This document shows positions 1 through 10,096 of a stretch of DNA of 53,555 nt, one piece after another. Source of the stretch: Methanobrevibacter_A sp964547125 (lineage in GTDB: Archaea; Methanobacteriota; Methanobacteria; Methanobacteriales; Methanobacteriaceae); contig CAZJLS010000003.1 in NCBI GenBank assembly GCA_964547125.1, forward strand, positions 1 to 53,555. Direction: 5' to 3'. The position numbers and the translations under genes are program-made. Numbering within the stretch: position 1 is the stretch's first letter; each line of letters starts with the position of its first letter. The notes beneath the pieces were generated by a model. That model was not told the DNA's origin. It did not search any database and saw nothing but the letters and a program-made list of their open reading frames with translations.

Positions 1-66
1 TATTTATAAAAATTGGGAAGAAGAATTTATACCAAAAGTTTGGTAATTAACTATAGTATATTTTTT

Positions 67-645
67 TTACAGTCTTCCTTTGGTACTTGGTATTCTGTCT
101 GTTTCTATTATGGTTGCATAGTGTAGTGATTTTGCTAGAGCTTTGAATAGTGCTTCTGCTTTGTGGTGGTCATTGCTTCCTTCTGTTTTTCCGTATATGT
201 TTATTTTTGCACTTGTTGCGAATGATTCGAAGAAGTGTATTATTATATCTGATGTTAGATCTCCTATTTTTTCGTTTTGGAAGTTTAGGGTCATGTTGCA
301 GTAGCTTCTTCCACTTATGTCTATTGCTACTTTTGCTACTGAGTCGTCCATTGGTATTGTTGCATCACTCATTCTTCTTATTCCTTTTTTATCTCCTATT
401 GCTTTGTTGAATGCTTCCCCCAATACTATTCCAACATCTTCTACTGTGTGGTGATCGTCTACTTCTAAATCTCCTGTTGCTTTTATGTTTAGGTCCATAT
501 AGCTGTGTCTGGATAGTGTTTCTAGCATGTGGTCGAAGAATTTTATTCCTGTGTTGATTTTGTATTTTCCTTCTCCATCTATGTTGATTTTTATTTTTAT
601 GTCTGTTTCTTTTGTTTTTCTTGTTACTGTTGCACTTCTTTTCAT
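67..645 (-). CDS. hisB: Imidazoleglycerol-phosphate dehydratase
   Basis: Cytoplasmic enzyme of histidine biosynthesis that dehydrates imidazole glycerol phosphate to imidazole acetol phosphate. The 192-residue length is typical of the monofunctional family. Visible motifs are the N-terminal R.T.ET segment, a TGIKFFDHMLE stretch (about residues 32-42), the metal-binding DDHHTVEDV near residue 63, and a second metal site SNDHHKAEALFKAL near residue 158. The ATG start is supported by a GGGAGAAT ribosome-binding site just upstream. It follows the ferredoxin gene by only 45 bases on the same strand, so co-transcription is possible, but no other his gene is present. The assignment is secure because both His-rich metal sites are intact. 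Confidence 0.97.
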   Translation of the reverse strand: MKRSATVTRKTKETDIKIKINIDGEGKYKINTGIKFFDHMLETLSRHSYMDLNIKATGDLEVDDHHTVEDVGIVLGEAFNKAIGDKKGIRRMSDATIPMDDSVAKVAIDISGRSYCNMTLNFQNEKIGDLTSDIIIHFFESFATSAKINIYGKTEGSNDHHKAEALFKALAKSLHYATIIETDRIPSTKGRL

Positions 646-690
646 AATTTTATTCTCCCTTTCAATTATTTTAAATCTTCACTAAATTAT

Positions 691-903
691 TCATTCATAT
701 GGTGCATCTCTTATAATTTTAATAGCATCTCTTGAGCATTTCATTGCACATATTGTACAAACATGACAATATCTTAAATGTGATGCACTTGCAGTCCCCT
801 TAATTGTCCAAATTATATCACCTTTAGGACAAATATCCCTACAGTCACCACAACCATTACATTTAGACTCATCAACTTCAATTTTTAAATTAATAAAATC
901 CAA
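691..903 (-). CDS. Small 2[4Fe-4S] ferredoxin
   Basis: A 70-residue cytoplasmic electron carrier with two complete CxxCxxCxxxC cluster motifs: Cys 15, 18, 21, 25 (the last followed by Pro) and Cys 46, 49, 52, 56. The second motif lacks the usual proline after its last cysteine. The partner enzyme cannot be read from the sequence. It lies 17 bases downstream of the ModE-like regulator on the same strand and is probably in its operon. The start is uncertain: the frame opens with TTG at 903, but the only good ribosome-binding site (GGGAG, 904-908) directly abuts it, so initiation at a rare ATT codon about 9 bases further in is also possible. Confidence 0.9.
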   Translation of the reverse strand: MDFINLKIEVDESKCNGCGDCRDICPKGDIIWTIKGTASASHLRYCHVCTICAMKCSRDAIKIIRDAPYE

Positions 904-920
904 CTCCCAAAAAAACTATC

Positions 921-1616
921 CTATAATTTCAAAATACCTACTGAAGCAGCTTTAAAACCAACATAAACATCTTTACCTAACTCCAAACCCAACTCCTTCT
1001 GCGCAGATAAAGTAATATCAGATAAAATATTAGTACCACCAATATCTATATTAATTCTTATCATTTCACCATTAATACTCATTTCAACAACCCTACCTTT
1101 AAAAATATTACGAATACTAGATATTTGCGGTTCTAACATAACAAAAACATTATCATAACTAATCAAAGCCAATAAATTATCCCCAACATTAAAATTATCC
1201 TTTTTAGGAATTTTCAAGCTAACCTCTTCATTAACCTGAATATTCATAACACCTTTATCAGCTTCAATACTACAAACAACAGCTTTCATCTCATTAATGT
1301 CATTATGTAACTCCATAACTGCATTAATCTTTTTACATTCCTCTAAAATCTTTTCACCAGTAGAAGTTAAAACAGTACTTCCCCCTCCACCAGTTCCACC
1401 TTTCTTAGTAGTAACAATAGAAATATTAAGTTCAGATTCAATCTTATCAATATAATTCAACGTAGTCCTATAAGATACACCACAAATCTTAGATGCATCA
1501 CTCATAGAATGAGTTTGATTAATTTGATTAAGAATATCAAACTTAAGACTATCTAATAAAAAGTATTTATCATCAGAAATGATTTTATACTCTACTCCAG
1601 CTTTAACATTAATCAT
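921..1616 (-). CDS. ModE-like molybdate/tungstate-responsive regulator
   Basis: A 231-residue DNA-binding regulator. Residues about 20-95 form a LysR/ModE-type winged helix (SDASKICGVSYRTTLNYI is the helix-turn-helix), followed by a Gly-rich wing (GGTGGGGS). The C-terminal half is a pair of Mop/TOBE-like segments; the second, about 165-231, ends in the typical FKAASVGIL strand used for oxyanion binding. ModE proteins bind molybdate or tungstate and then regulate transport or enzyme genes. No transporter or cofactor gene is adjacent; the only close partner is the ferredoxin 17 bases downstream, which may be a target or merely co-transcribed. Family placement is firm; the ligand is inferred. 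Confidence 0.85.
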   Translation of the reverse strand: MINVKAGVEYKIISDDKYFLLDSLKFDILNQINQTHSMSDASKICGVSYRTTLNYIDKIESELNISIVTTKKGGTGGGGSTVLTSTGEKILEECKKINAVMELHNDINEMKAVVCSIEADKGVMNIQVNEEVSLKIPKKDNFNVGDNLLALISYDNVFVMLEPQISSIRNIFKGRVVEMSINGEMIRINIDIGGTNILSDITLSAQKELGLELGKDVYVGFKAASVGILKL

Positions 1617-1730
1617 AATTCCTATTTTTCCTAAAAAACCATTTTACTAAAAAAACTAAAAAAACTTAATATTAATTTCTATTGCTTTTAATTAATAATA
1701 GTTTACGAAAAAATAATAAAAAAATAAGAA

Positions 1731-3278
1731 TCAACTATATTTCTCAACAATATCAATTATTCTATTACTAAATTTACTTAAAGGACCTAACTTATTAGAA
1801 TAATCTCTAGCTAAACCAATATCTTCACTATTTAAAGTTTTAAATAATACTAATAAAACTAAATAGATTATAGGACAAATAATAATACCAATAATTATAC
1901 CAATAAGATTTTGAGGCAAGAACAAAATAGGAATACCCATAATTAATGATGCAGCAACAATTTTAGCAAAAAATTTAAAAGGAATCTTAGTTTTTGTAAT
2001 ACGAAATGTAATTGCAAGCATAGGTATCATCATAACCAAAGAAGCAAAAGTGATACTGAAAGCCCCACCATTAATACCATTAATAGGAATTAAATAAAAA
2101 CCTAAACCAACAGTAACAACAGTACCTAACAATAAAACATACATAGGAATTCTAGGATTACCAATACCTTGCACAATACTAGAAGAAATAGTGAAAACAG
2201 AATAAAAAGTCATACCCACAACAAGAATAGCTAACGCACCAGCACCAGTAACATAAGAAGCATCAGTAAAGTAAACAACACTCATAATAGCCTGAGAAAG
2301 CAAAGCAATACCAACACACATAGGAACAACAAAAATCATACCATACTTATAAGCATTAGTAACATACTTCTCTAATAAAATCTTATCCTTCAAAGCAAAA
2401 GCTTCACTAACAGCAGGCAAAATAGTAGTAGCAAGACTACTAGAAATCATCAAAGGCAAACGACCAATAGGATCAGCTGCAGTATAATAACCAATCAAAG
2501 TAGAACTTAAAAAATAACCCATAATAATAGTACAAGCACTATAAATAGCCATCTCAGCAAGAGCAGAAACACTAACAGGAATAGCATACTTAACTAACCT
2601 ACCAGCCAACTTCAACTCATCACGAACAGTAAAAACAAAATCACTACTAATAGGAGGAAGATACTCCTTCATATAACGTCTAAAAATAATAAAAGCAGAT
2701 AAAGCAGATAAAGCAAAACCAACAGAACTACCTAAAACAGCACCAAAAGCAGATAAACCAACAACAATAAAAATAACAGCAAAAAGAGTCATAAATAACT
2801 GTTCAACAGCACGAGTATACAAAATATACTCCATCTTATAAACACCCTGAAATGCCCCACGATAAGCCCCAACAATAACACTAAAAGGAGTAATCAAACC
2901 AACAGCTTGAAATGCTAAAACAGCCTCAGGCTTATGCAACAAAACACCCAACCAAGGACCAACAAAAAAAACCATCAAAAGACCCATCAAGATTCCAAGA
3001 AAAGCCATAATCTTCAAAGCAGTATGAACAGTCTGATTAGCCAAATCATCATAATCTAAAGCCTTATACTCAGAAACATACTTAGCAATAGCAGGAGGCA
3101 AACCACCAGCAGATAAAATCTGAAAAATCCCTTGGAAAGGTAAAGTTAAACCAACAATACCATAATTAGTAGGACCTAACAAACTAGCCATAAGGAACCT
3201 ATAAATATACCCTCCAACACGAAAGATAATATTCCCAGCAAATGTTATAATACTTCCTCTAGCTAACTTTGATGACAT
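1731..3278 (-). CDS. Polysaccharide/lipid flippase of the MATE/MurJ/Wzx superfamily
   Basis: A 515-residue polytopic membrane protein with roughly 14 hydrophobic segments, beginning MSSKLARGSIITFAG, a typical opening of the polysaccharide biosynthesis (Wzx/MurJ/SpoVB-like) family. Such proteins flip lipid-linked sugar or cell-wall precursors across the cytoplasmic membrane. The exact substrate cannot be read; pseudomurein or another surface glycan precursor is a reasonable guess in Methanobacteriales. It sits downstream of the adhesin island on the same strand but is separated from it by 179 bases, so it is probably its own transcription unit. Confidence 0.85.
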   Translation of the reverse strand: MSSKLARGSIITFAGNIIFRVGGYIYRFLMASLLGPTNYGIVGLTLPFQGIFQILSAGGLPPAIAKYVSEYKALDYDDLANQTVHTALKIMAFLGILMGLLMVFFVGPWLGVLLHKPEAVLAFQAVGLITPFSVIVGAYRGAFQGVYKMEYILYTRAVEQLFMTLFAVIFIVVGLSAFGAVLGSSVGFALSALSAFIIFRRYMKEYLPPISSDFVFTVRDELKLAGRLVKYAIPVSVSALAEMAIYSACTIIMGYFLSSTLIGYYTAADPIGRLPLMISSSLATTILPAVSEAFALKDKILLEKYVTNAYKYGMIFVVPMCVGIALLSQAIMSVVYFTDASYVTGAGALAILVVGMTFYSVFTISSSIVQGIGNPRIPMYVLLLGTVVTVGLGFYLIPINGINGGAFSITFASLVMMIPMLAITFRITKTKIPFKFFAKIVAASLIMGIPILFLPQNLIGIIIGIIICPIIYLVLLVLFKTLNSEDIGLARDYSNKLGPLSKFSNRIIDIVEKYS

Positions 3279-3457
3279 TTATTAATTACCGTCCCTAAAA
3301 AATAGTAAATTTTTTTTATAATAATAATGAGTAAGATATATCTAATAAATTTATTTAATTTTCAAAAAAAATAATTTATCTAAGAAAACCTAAATTATCT
3401 TAAAAATAATCTTTTTATATATAAAAAAGAAGAAAAAGAAAAAAATTAGGAGAAGTA

Positions 3458-6400
3458 TTAGTATACGGTAATTGTATTTGCACTACTTGATGGTTGGTAT
3501 ATTGTAGTTCCATTATATGTACAAATTCCTGTATATTCTCCAGGTGCTAAGTTAATCGCTAAATTAAATATTCCCTTGTAATCTACTACTACATCATATG
3601 TTTTACTTGCTCCACTACTTAAACGGGTTAAAGTAACTGATACATGATGTCCTGCGATTGGATTATTATCAATACTTTTTAATGTTCCTGTAAAACTTTT
3701 ACCTGCCATATATGGTTCTGTAAATTTTTCTGTAGTAAGTATTGTGACTATTCGTGTGTCATTTGCATTAGTTACCTGTATATTTGCACTAGCATTTGAA
3801 GGAGAATATTTCCAATTTACACGTTCTAAACCATTATATTCAATATTTGCACTATATAAACCTATGGCTAAGTTTATAGGTAAATTAAACTTCCCATTAT
3901 AATCTGTAACTACATCATATACTTTGTTTGCACCTGATGATAATCTTGTAAGTTTTAAATTAAGGTGATGTCCAACTAGTGGACTTCCATCAGCACTTAA
4001 AAGATATCCTGTAAATCCATCATCACTACCATAAATTTTAATTAGATCAGTAACATTTAAACTTGTGGTATCGTATCCAATTGTAAATTCTGTTGTGTAA
4101 CTTGTTTCAGTTTGATTATTATAGATGATTGTAACATTATAATATCCAAATGTTGGTGTTTGAATGTTGAATATTGCAACACCATCTTTTACTGTAGTTT
4201 CATAATTAGTGTTGTTGATTGTTAAAATTATATTTCCAGAATTAACTAATGTTTTATTTGAATAACTTACATTAACGATAACATTTGTTTTTGAAATTGC
4301 AGGGTATAGTATATTATCAATATTTATAATAATGGTTTCATTATAATCTTCTTCATTTTCCACGGTTGCATATCCTCTACTCATATAGGTATCGTTATAA
4401 ACTCCTAAAATTGTGTATGTTCCATTTGTTTTTGGTAATGTTAAATTAATATTTGCAACACCATCACTTAGATTACTTGTTATTATGTTGTTGTTAAATG
4501 TGATGGTTATTGTTCCGTTTTGACCAATGTTATTTGAGTTATAAACTGTGACTGGGATGGTAACTTCTTCATTAACTTTTCCAGTAATATTTGGTATTGT
4601 AATATTAATGCTTGTTACGGGTGTTGGTGGTAGGGGAGGTAGGTCAGATGGATTAATTGTGAAGTTAAGACTTAAGGTCATATCATCAATTTTTGCATTG
4701 ACTATGTATTGTCCTGCATTTGTTGTTGGGAAGTTAAAATTTGTTGAATTAATGAATTTTGAGCTTCCACTATGTCCTCCACTATATATTACAGTTGAGA
4801 TAGGTAGGTATATTGTAGCCTCAGTTAGTGTGTCTGTTGGTTCTGTGTATATGGTGTTTAATGTTGTAGTTAGTATTAGTATGTCTCCTGTTTTGAAGCT
4901 ATCTCCAGGTTTTGTGAAGTTCATAACAAACCAATTATCTATTTTAATATATTCTGTTTTATCATAAATGTGTTTATTGTAGTTAATATTGTCGAATGGT
5001 GTGTTATTTCCCCACCAATTATTATCTAGTACTAGATTTACATTGTTTGTAGCATATATGTCATTTCCTTCTGTTGCTATGTTATTTGTGATTATTGAGT
5101 TTGTGATGTTTAAATAGGATTTGTGTGTGCTTGTGAAGTAAATGAAACCTCCATTTTCTGTTGCTGTGCTATTTTTAATTGTTGAGTTGAATATTGTTAT
5201 GTTACTATTGTTAGAATTTATTGATCCACCATTTGTTGATTTATGATTTATTATATTGGTGCTGTTTAATATTAAATTGCTATTATTTATTGTAAATAGT
5301 TTTACAGAGTTTAATCCGTTTAATGTGTGTCCGTTACCATTTATTTTTAAATTTTTACTTATTTCTATTCCGTTGCTTGGATAGTCTAAATCTGTTTTGC
5401 TGTATGTGTAATCTTTTGTTAAGGTAATTTCTCTTAGATCATTTTCTATAGCATTGTTTATCAATCTCCATAGACTTGAATATGTATTATCTGAGTTTAT
5501 GTTAGTTTTATTACTGATTTCGTCATAGTATGTGTTGTTGTAGTGTGTGAAATTTATTTTATTTCCTGTAATTGGTGCATATTTTACAGATCCATAAATA
5601 TCTGTTGTGAGGGTGGTGTTTGTTAGAAGATTGTTATTGTTGTATGTAAGTATAGTTATATTTTGGTTGTATTCTCTTTGGTCTTGATATATTAATGTTC
5701 CGTTGTTTGAGTTTTCTGCCCCTGATACAATTTCTGTTCCATTTATTTTTATTTGGTTTGCAGCTTTAATATTATATATTCCGTTTAATATGTTGTTTCC
5801 ACCTAGTAATGTTGCAATATAATATATTCCAGTGTTGTTTATGATTATTGCTCTTGATTTGGCATGATTTTCTGTTAGTATTATATTGTTTATGTTTATG
5901 TTTTTTCCATTTGTATATAGTCCTGAACCTAAATCTGCAGTGTTTGATTGGAATATTGTGTTTGTAAGTTGTATATTATCTTTGTTTATGTAGACTGCTC
6001 CTCCACTACTTGTTGCTATGTTATTTGTGAAGTTAACATTTGTTGCTGTGATATTTTCTCCGTTAATTAGTATTGCTCCTCCATTTGGAGCATAATTTTT
6101 TATGAAGTTGCTATTGTTTATTGTTCCATTTTCTCCATTCCAATGTATTGCTCCCCCATTACTTATTGCTGAATTATTGATTAGTATGCAAGTATTTATT
6201 GTTCCGTTTTTTCCCTCCCATAATATTGCTCCTCCATTTAATAATGCGGTGTTGTTTATGAATATGGTATTGTTTACATAGTTTTTATATCCTGCACATA
6301 CTAATCCTCCTCCACTACGTGCTGCTGTATTGTTTGTGAAGTTTGAATTTAGTATTTGTGTGTTGCTATTGAAGTTATATAATCCCCCTCCATATTGAGT

Positions 6401-9400
6401 TGCATAGTTATTGTTAAAATTAGATGTGTTCATTATTACTGTTTCAATTGAACTTGAAAGATAGACTCCTCCTCCACGGGATGCATTGTTGTTTGTGAAA
6501 TTATTGTTTGTGAAATTGTATTCAACACCTGCTTCTATGTAGATTGCTCCTCCATAGTTAGGTACTTTATTGTTTGTGAAATTGTTGTTTTCAAATATTC
6601 CACTTATTTTATAACAATCAATCGCTCCACCACTTTTTGCAGTATTGTTTGTGAAGGTTGAATTTGTAATGTATGTAGTTGTGGCATTATTACTTATGAG
6701 AAATATTGCTCCTCCAGTATTGTTTGCATTATTTTTATGAAATATATTGTTGTCTGTTTTAAAATTGTTACTTGATGATGCTTGTATAGCTCCCCCATCT
6801 ACTGTTGCTTGATTTTCTATGAATGTGCTATTTATTATTAAACCATTCTCTCCATTGTCCCATATTATAGCTCCTCCTTCTTTTGCAGTATTGTTTGTGA
6901 AGGTTGAGTTGATTATTGTTCCATTTTCCGCTGATTTCCAGTAATATGCTCCTCCGTTTCTTGCAGTATTTTCTTTAAATATTGAGTTGATTATTGTTCC
7001 ATTTCCAAGGATTAAGGAATAATATATTGCTCCCCCATTATTTCTTGCAGTATTGTTTGTGAATGTACTGTTTATTATTAGACCGTTTTTTACTGCAGCC
7101 CATTCTATTGCTCCTCCATTCGCACTTGCAGTATTGTTTGTGAATGTAGCATTATCTATTAATCCACTAACTCCTTTCCATTCTATTGCTCCTCCATCGC
7201 CGGTTACTTCATTTTCTATGAATATTGAGTTAGTAAGTATCCCATTTATTCCTAACCAGTTTATTGCCCCTCCATCATTTGCAGTATTGTTTATAAATGT
7301 AGAAGAATTTATTATTCCATTTTCACCTTCCCATACTATTGCTCCTCCGTTTGTTGCAGAATTACTTTTAAATATGGTGTTTATTATTTGTCCGTTTATT
7401 CCTAACCAGTTTAATGCTCCTCCATCTACTCCAGAATTATTTTCAAATAAACTATTGTTAATTATTCCATTTGCTCCCATCCAATAAATTGTTCCACCTT
7501 TATCATTGGATGTTCCATTAATAAATATTAAATTGTTTATTACAACATCATTTGCGGTTATTTGGAATATTCTAGCAAGATTATTTCCATTTATCACAGT
7601 TTTATTTCCATTTAATATTAGTTTTTTGTTTATGACAACTCCATAAGTGTAATCTGTGTCAAATATAGGATTGTATGTGTAATTTATTGTTAAATTTAAT
7701 TCCTCACCTTCTTCTGCACTATCTATTAAACGTTGTAATGCTATGAATGAGTCTTTTGGTTCATAATTTGTAATGAATACTTCTTGATTATCCACTATTG
7801 CAGTTACTATTAAATTAGTATTTCCTGGATATGTGTAAGTTACACTTGCTTGACTACTTATTGGTTGTGTTGGTGGATTTATTGTTCCAGATGTTATATT
7901 AAATCTTAATATTCTTTCAGGGATAGTTCCTGTAAAATCAGTATATACACTATTTGTACTATTATACAATGTGTTTAAAGTTGCTGTTAATGTTATATCT
8001 CCACCTTCTACTAAAAATTCCCCATCTATTTTTAATTTTAATATTACCCATGTTTCTGGCATTAGTTCTGGTATAAAATCGGTGAAATATTGGAATGTTG
8101 GTTTGTTTTCACCCCACCAATTTTCATTTAAATTTATATTATTAAATGAATTTATAAATGTTCCAATACCAATATTTCCATAAAAATCACTATTATTAAC
8201 TATAGAGTTTCTTGTTATGTTAATAGAGTCTACATCTCCTCCAAAACATATTGCCCCACCATTATCAGCATAGTTTTCAGTAAATGTATTACTTATTATA
8301 TTTCCATTTTTAAAGTCATCTAAATGTAATGCTCCTCCACAAATTCCTGCAGTATTCTTTCTAAATGTGGAATTTGTAATATTACTATTTAAACTTAGAG
8401 TATATACTGCTCCTCCATAATATGCAGCATAGTTATTTGTGAATGTGGAGTTTATAATGTTCATATAATGACTATTAAAGTAGATTGCTCCACCTTTTTC
8501 TTCTGCATAATTATCTGAAAAAACTGTGTTTATTATTTTTAAGTATCTTTCATTTGAGTATATTCCTCCTCCTCTGAAAGCTCTACTATTTGAAATTTGT
8601 GAATTATTTATCAAACCTCTTGATCCAGTCCAATAAATTGCTCCACCATTTACATTATTATATCCATTAATTAAGTTTATATTATCTATTTCCACATTAT
8701 TTGCAGCAATTTGGAAAATTCTTGATTTATTAAGTCCGTTAATTGTGTAATTGTTTCCTTTTATTTTTATTTCATTATTAATTTTTATTCCTTCAAGATA
8801 AGGCAAATCAGTATTTAAATTAAAAGTATAATTTTTATCTAAAATTAGCTCTGTCCCTGTTAATTCTTCAATTATTTTATTTAAATCTGCGAAACTATTA
8901 TTATTATTAATATTTGTAAGTGTTAAGCTTTGATTATCAACGGTTGCAGTTACAGTTATAGTTTCACTTGCAGGATATGTGTAAGTTGTTGTTGTAAGTT
9001 CTGTGAATGTTGTACTTATTGGATTTAAAGATCCTATATTTGCTGTGTAGGTTACGGTTCTATTTAAAACATATTCATCAAATTCCATATAGGTTTTACT
9101 TGTTCTATCAAATATGGTGTTTAAGCTTACTGTTAATGTGTTTTCCCCACCAGTACTTAACAAATCATCATCACTTGTAAATTTCATTATTATCCAAGTA
9201 TTAGGTGAAAAATCAGTAATATATTGTTCATAATATTTAAAATCAGGTGTGTTAGTTCCCCACCAATTATTATTAATACTATTATATTGATTATCATTAT
9301 TGTCAGTATTTACAGCATAGCCATAATAATCTTTATTATTTATAAATACATTATATTCTATATTATTTTTATAAGCAGTTCCATGTAAGCATATTGCCCC

Positions 9401-10096
9401 ACCATAATCTCCAGTATTATCTATGAAAGTATTTCCAAGGATATTATTTTCATCAGCATCATATATTTCTATTACTCCTCCTTGAAGAGCTGCAGTATTG
9501 TTTATAAATGTGGAATTTATTATCAAACCTTTATTTCCACTCCAAAATATTGTTCCCCCAGCATCCTCTCCATTATTATTTATAAATGTAGAGTTAATAA
9601 TAGTTCCAGAGTTTCCACTCCAATATATTGCTCCACCACCAATGAGTTCATAGTCAATATCCCCTGTTTCATAATCATATGCGGATTCATTAGTGGCTAT
9701 AAAATGATTTTTAATTATAGTATTTTTTATAGTAACATAATCAGTTTTTATATTAAATAGACGAATACTATTGTTTCCATCTAATGTATATCCATTACCA
9801 TCTATAGTTAGATCAGTGCTAATAACAATTCCAGTTGATGCTAAACTACTATCTTTTTTACTATTATATGTATAATTTTTATTTAAGGTTATAACATCTC
9901 CAGAATTCGCACTATCTATTAGGGTTTTTAGTTCTGTGTAAGTTCCAGTAACATCATTTAAAATAGGGTTTTCATTATGATTATTTTTCATATTTGCATT
10001 ATTATTGTTTCCAATATCTTCAGCATATACAACATTTGTGCAAAATAGGAATAATAAAAGTAAACTAAGTATTATAAGTTTTTGTTTTGATTTCAT
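3458..10096 (-). CDS. Giant adhesin-like surface protein 1 (beta-helix, 2212 aa)
   Basis: A secreted Asn/Thr-rich protein. Residues 1-25 are a signal peptide cut after VVYA, before EDI. Four right-handed beta-helix blocks follow (about 50-290, 405-670, 785-1530, 1540-1700). Each opens with a 'sudden elements' style segment (LIDSA...ITL..NYTYN, then IDGNGYTLDG). The first, second and fourth end in a NNWWGxNxP-type motif followed by an Ig-like domain. The third block is the longest, with about 25-residue rungs of GGAIxWxGxNG...NSxFxxNxA. A proline hinge (PPLPPTP, near 1780) leads to Ig-like domains and two C-terminal modules with RLSSGA(N/S)KVYDV. There is no C-terminal membrane helix or sortase-type signal. 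The role in surface attachment is inferred from the architecture. It is divergent to adhesin 2 across a 605-base spacer. Confidence 0.88.
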   Translation of the reverse strand: MKSKQKLIILSLLLLFLFCTNVVYAEDIGNNNNANMKNNHNENPILNDVTGTYTELKTLIDSANSGDVITLNKNYTYNSKKDSSLASTGIVISTDLTIDGNGYTLDGNNSIRLFNIKTDYVTIKNTIIKNHFIATNESAYDYETGDIDYELIGGGAIYWSGNSGTIINSTFINNNGEDAGGTIFWSGNKGLIINSTFINNTAALQGGVIEIYDADENNILGNTFIDNTGDYGGAICLHGTAYKNNIEYNVFINNKDYYGYAVNTDNNDNQYNSINNNWWGTNTPDFKYYEQYITDFSPNTWIIMKFTSDDDLLSTGGENTLTVSLNTIFDRTSKTYMEFDEYVLNRTVTYTANIGSLNPISTTFTELTTTTYTYPASETITVTATVDNQSLTLTNINNNNSFADLNKIIEELTGTELILDKNYTFNLNTDLPYLEGIKINNEIKIKGNNYTINGLNKSRIFQIAANNVEIDNINLINGYNNVNGGAIYWTGSRGLINNSQISNSRAFRGGGIYSNERYLKIINTVFSDNYAEEKGGAIYFNSHYMNIINSTFTNNYAAYYGGAVYTLSLNSNITNSTFRKNTAGICGGALHLDDFKNGNIISNTFTENYADNGGAICFGGDVDSINITRNSIVNNSDFYGNIGIGTFINSFNNINLNENWWGENKPTFQYFTDFIPELMPETWVILKLKIDGEFLVEGGDITLTATLNTLYNSTNSVYTDFTGTIPERILRFNITSGTINPPTQPISSQASVTYTYPGNTNLIVTAIVDNQEVFITNYEPKDSFIALQRLIDSAEEGEELNLTINYTYNPIFDTDYTYGVVINKKLILNGNKTVINGNNLARIFQITANDVVINNLIFINGTSNDKGGTIYWMGANGIINNSLFENNSGVDGGALNWLGINGQIINTIFKSNSATNGGAIVWEGENGIINSSTFINNTANDGGAINWLGINGILTNSIFIENEVTGDGGAIEWKGVSGLIDNATFTNNTASANGGAIEWAAVKNGLIINSTFTNNTARNNGGAIYYSLILGNGTIINSIFKENTARNGGAYYWKSAENGTIINSTFTNNTAKEGGAIIWDNGENGLIINSTFIENQATVDGGAIQASSSNNFKTDNNIFHKNNANNTGGAIFLISNNATTTYITNSTFTNNTAKSGGAIDCYKISGIFENNNFTNNKVPNYGGAIYIEAGVEYNFTNNNFTNNNASRGGGVYLSSSIETVIMNTSNFNNNYATQYGGGLYNFNSNTQILNSNFTNNTAARSGGGLVCAGYKNYVNNTIFINNTALLNGGAILWEGKNGTINTCILINNSAISNGGAIHWNGENGTINNSNFIKNYAPNGGAILINGENITATNVNFTNNIATSSGGAVYINKDNIQLTNTIFQSNTADLGSGLYTNGKNININNIILTENHAKSRAIIINNTGIYYIATLLGGNNILNGIYNIKAANQIKINGTEIVSGAENSNNGTLIYQDQREYNQNITILTYNNNNLLTNTTLTTDIYGSVKYAPITGNKINFTHYNNTYYDEISNKTNINSDNTYSSLWRLINNAIENDLREITLTKDYTYSKTDLDYPSNGIEISKNLKINGNGHTLNGLNSVKLFTINNSNLILNSTNIINHKSTNGGSINSNNSNITIFNSTIKNSTATENGGFIYFTSTHKSYLNITNSIITNNIATEGNDIYATNNVNLVLDNNWWGNNTPFDNINYNKHIYDKTEYIKIDNWFVMNFTKPGDSFKTGDILILTTTLNTIYTEPTDTLTEATIYLPISTVIYSGGHSGSSKFINSTNFNFPTTNAGQYIVNAKIDDMTLSLNFTINPSDLPPLPPTPVTSINITIPNITGKVNEEVTIPVTVYNSNNIGQNGTITITFNNNIITSNLSDGVANINLTLPKTNGTYTILGVYNDTYMSRGYATVENEEDYNETIIINIDNILYPAISKTNVIVNVSYSNKTLVNSGNIILTINNTNYETTVKDGVAIFNIQTPTFGYYNVTIIYNNQTETSYTTEFTIGYDTTSLNVTDLIKIYGSDDGFTGYLLSADGSPLVGHHLNLKLTRLSSGANKVYDVVTDYNGKFNLPINLAIGLYSANIEYNGLERVNWKYSPSNASANIQVTNANDTRIVTILTTEKFTEPYMAGKSFTGTLKSIDNNPIAGHHVSVTLTRLSSGASKTYDVVVDYKGIFNLAINLAPGEYTGICTYNGTTIYQPSSSANTITVY
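5900..7500 (-). repeat. Tandem beta-helix rung repeats inside adhesin 1
   Basis: Imperfect tandem repeats of about 70-85 bases encode successive beta-helix rungs. On the plus strand the recurring words are GCTCCTCCATT (Gly-Gly-Ala-Ile) and GCAGTATTGTTTGTGAA (Phe-Thr-Asn-Asn-Thr-Ala), for example near 6645, 6887, 7048 and 7126. The period varies with loop length, so these are protein repeats rather than a DNA satellite or CRISPR array. Such tracts are prone to slippage and recombination and may allow copy-number change. Confidence 0.8.

Noticed and set aside
7053..7487. Open 144-codon plus-strand frame inside adhesin 1
   Set aside because: It is antisense to the repetitive beta-helix coding sequence. 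Its repeated PPF/PPS pattern is the mirror of the GGAI rungs and no start signal is present.
5900..7500. CRISPR-like regular repetition
   Set aside because: The repeats are degenerate, keep the reading frame of adhesin 1 and encode beta-helix rungs. There are no unique spacers or cas genes.
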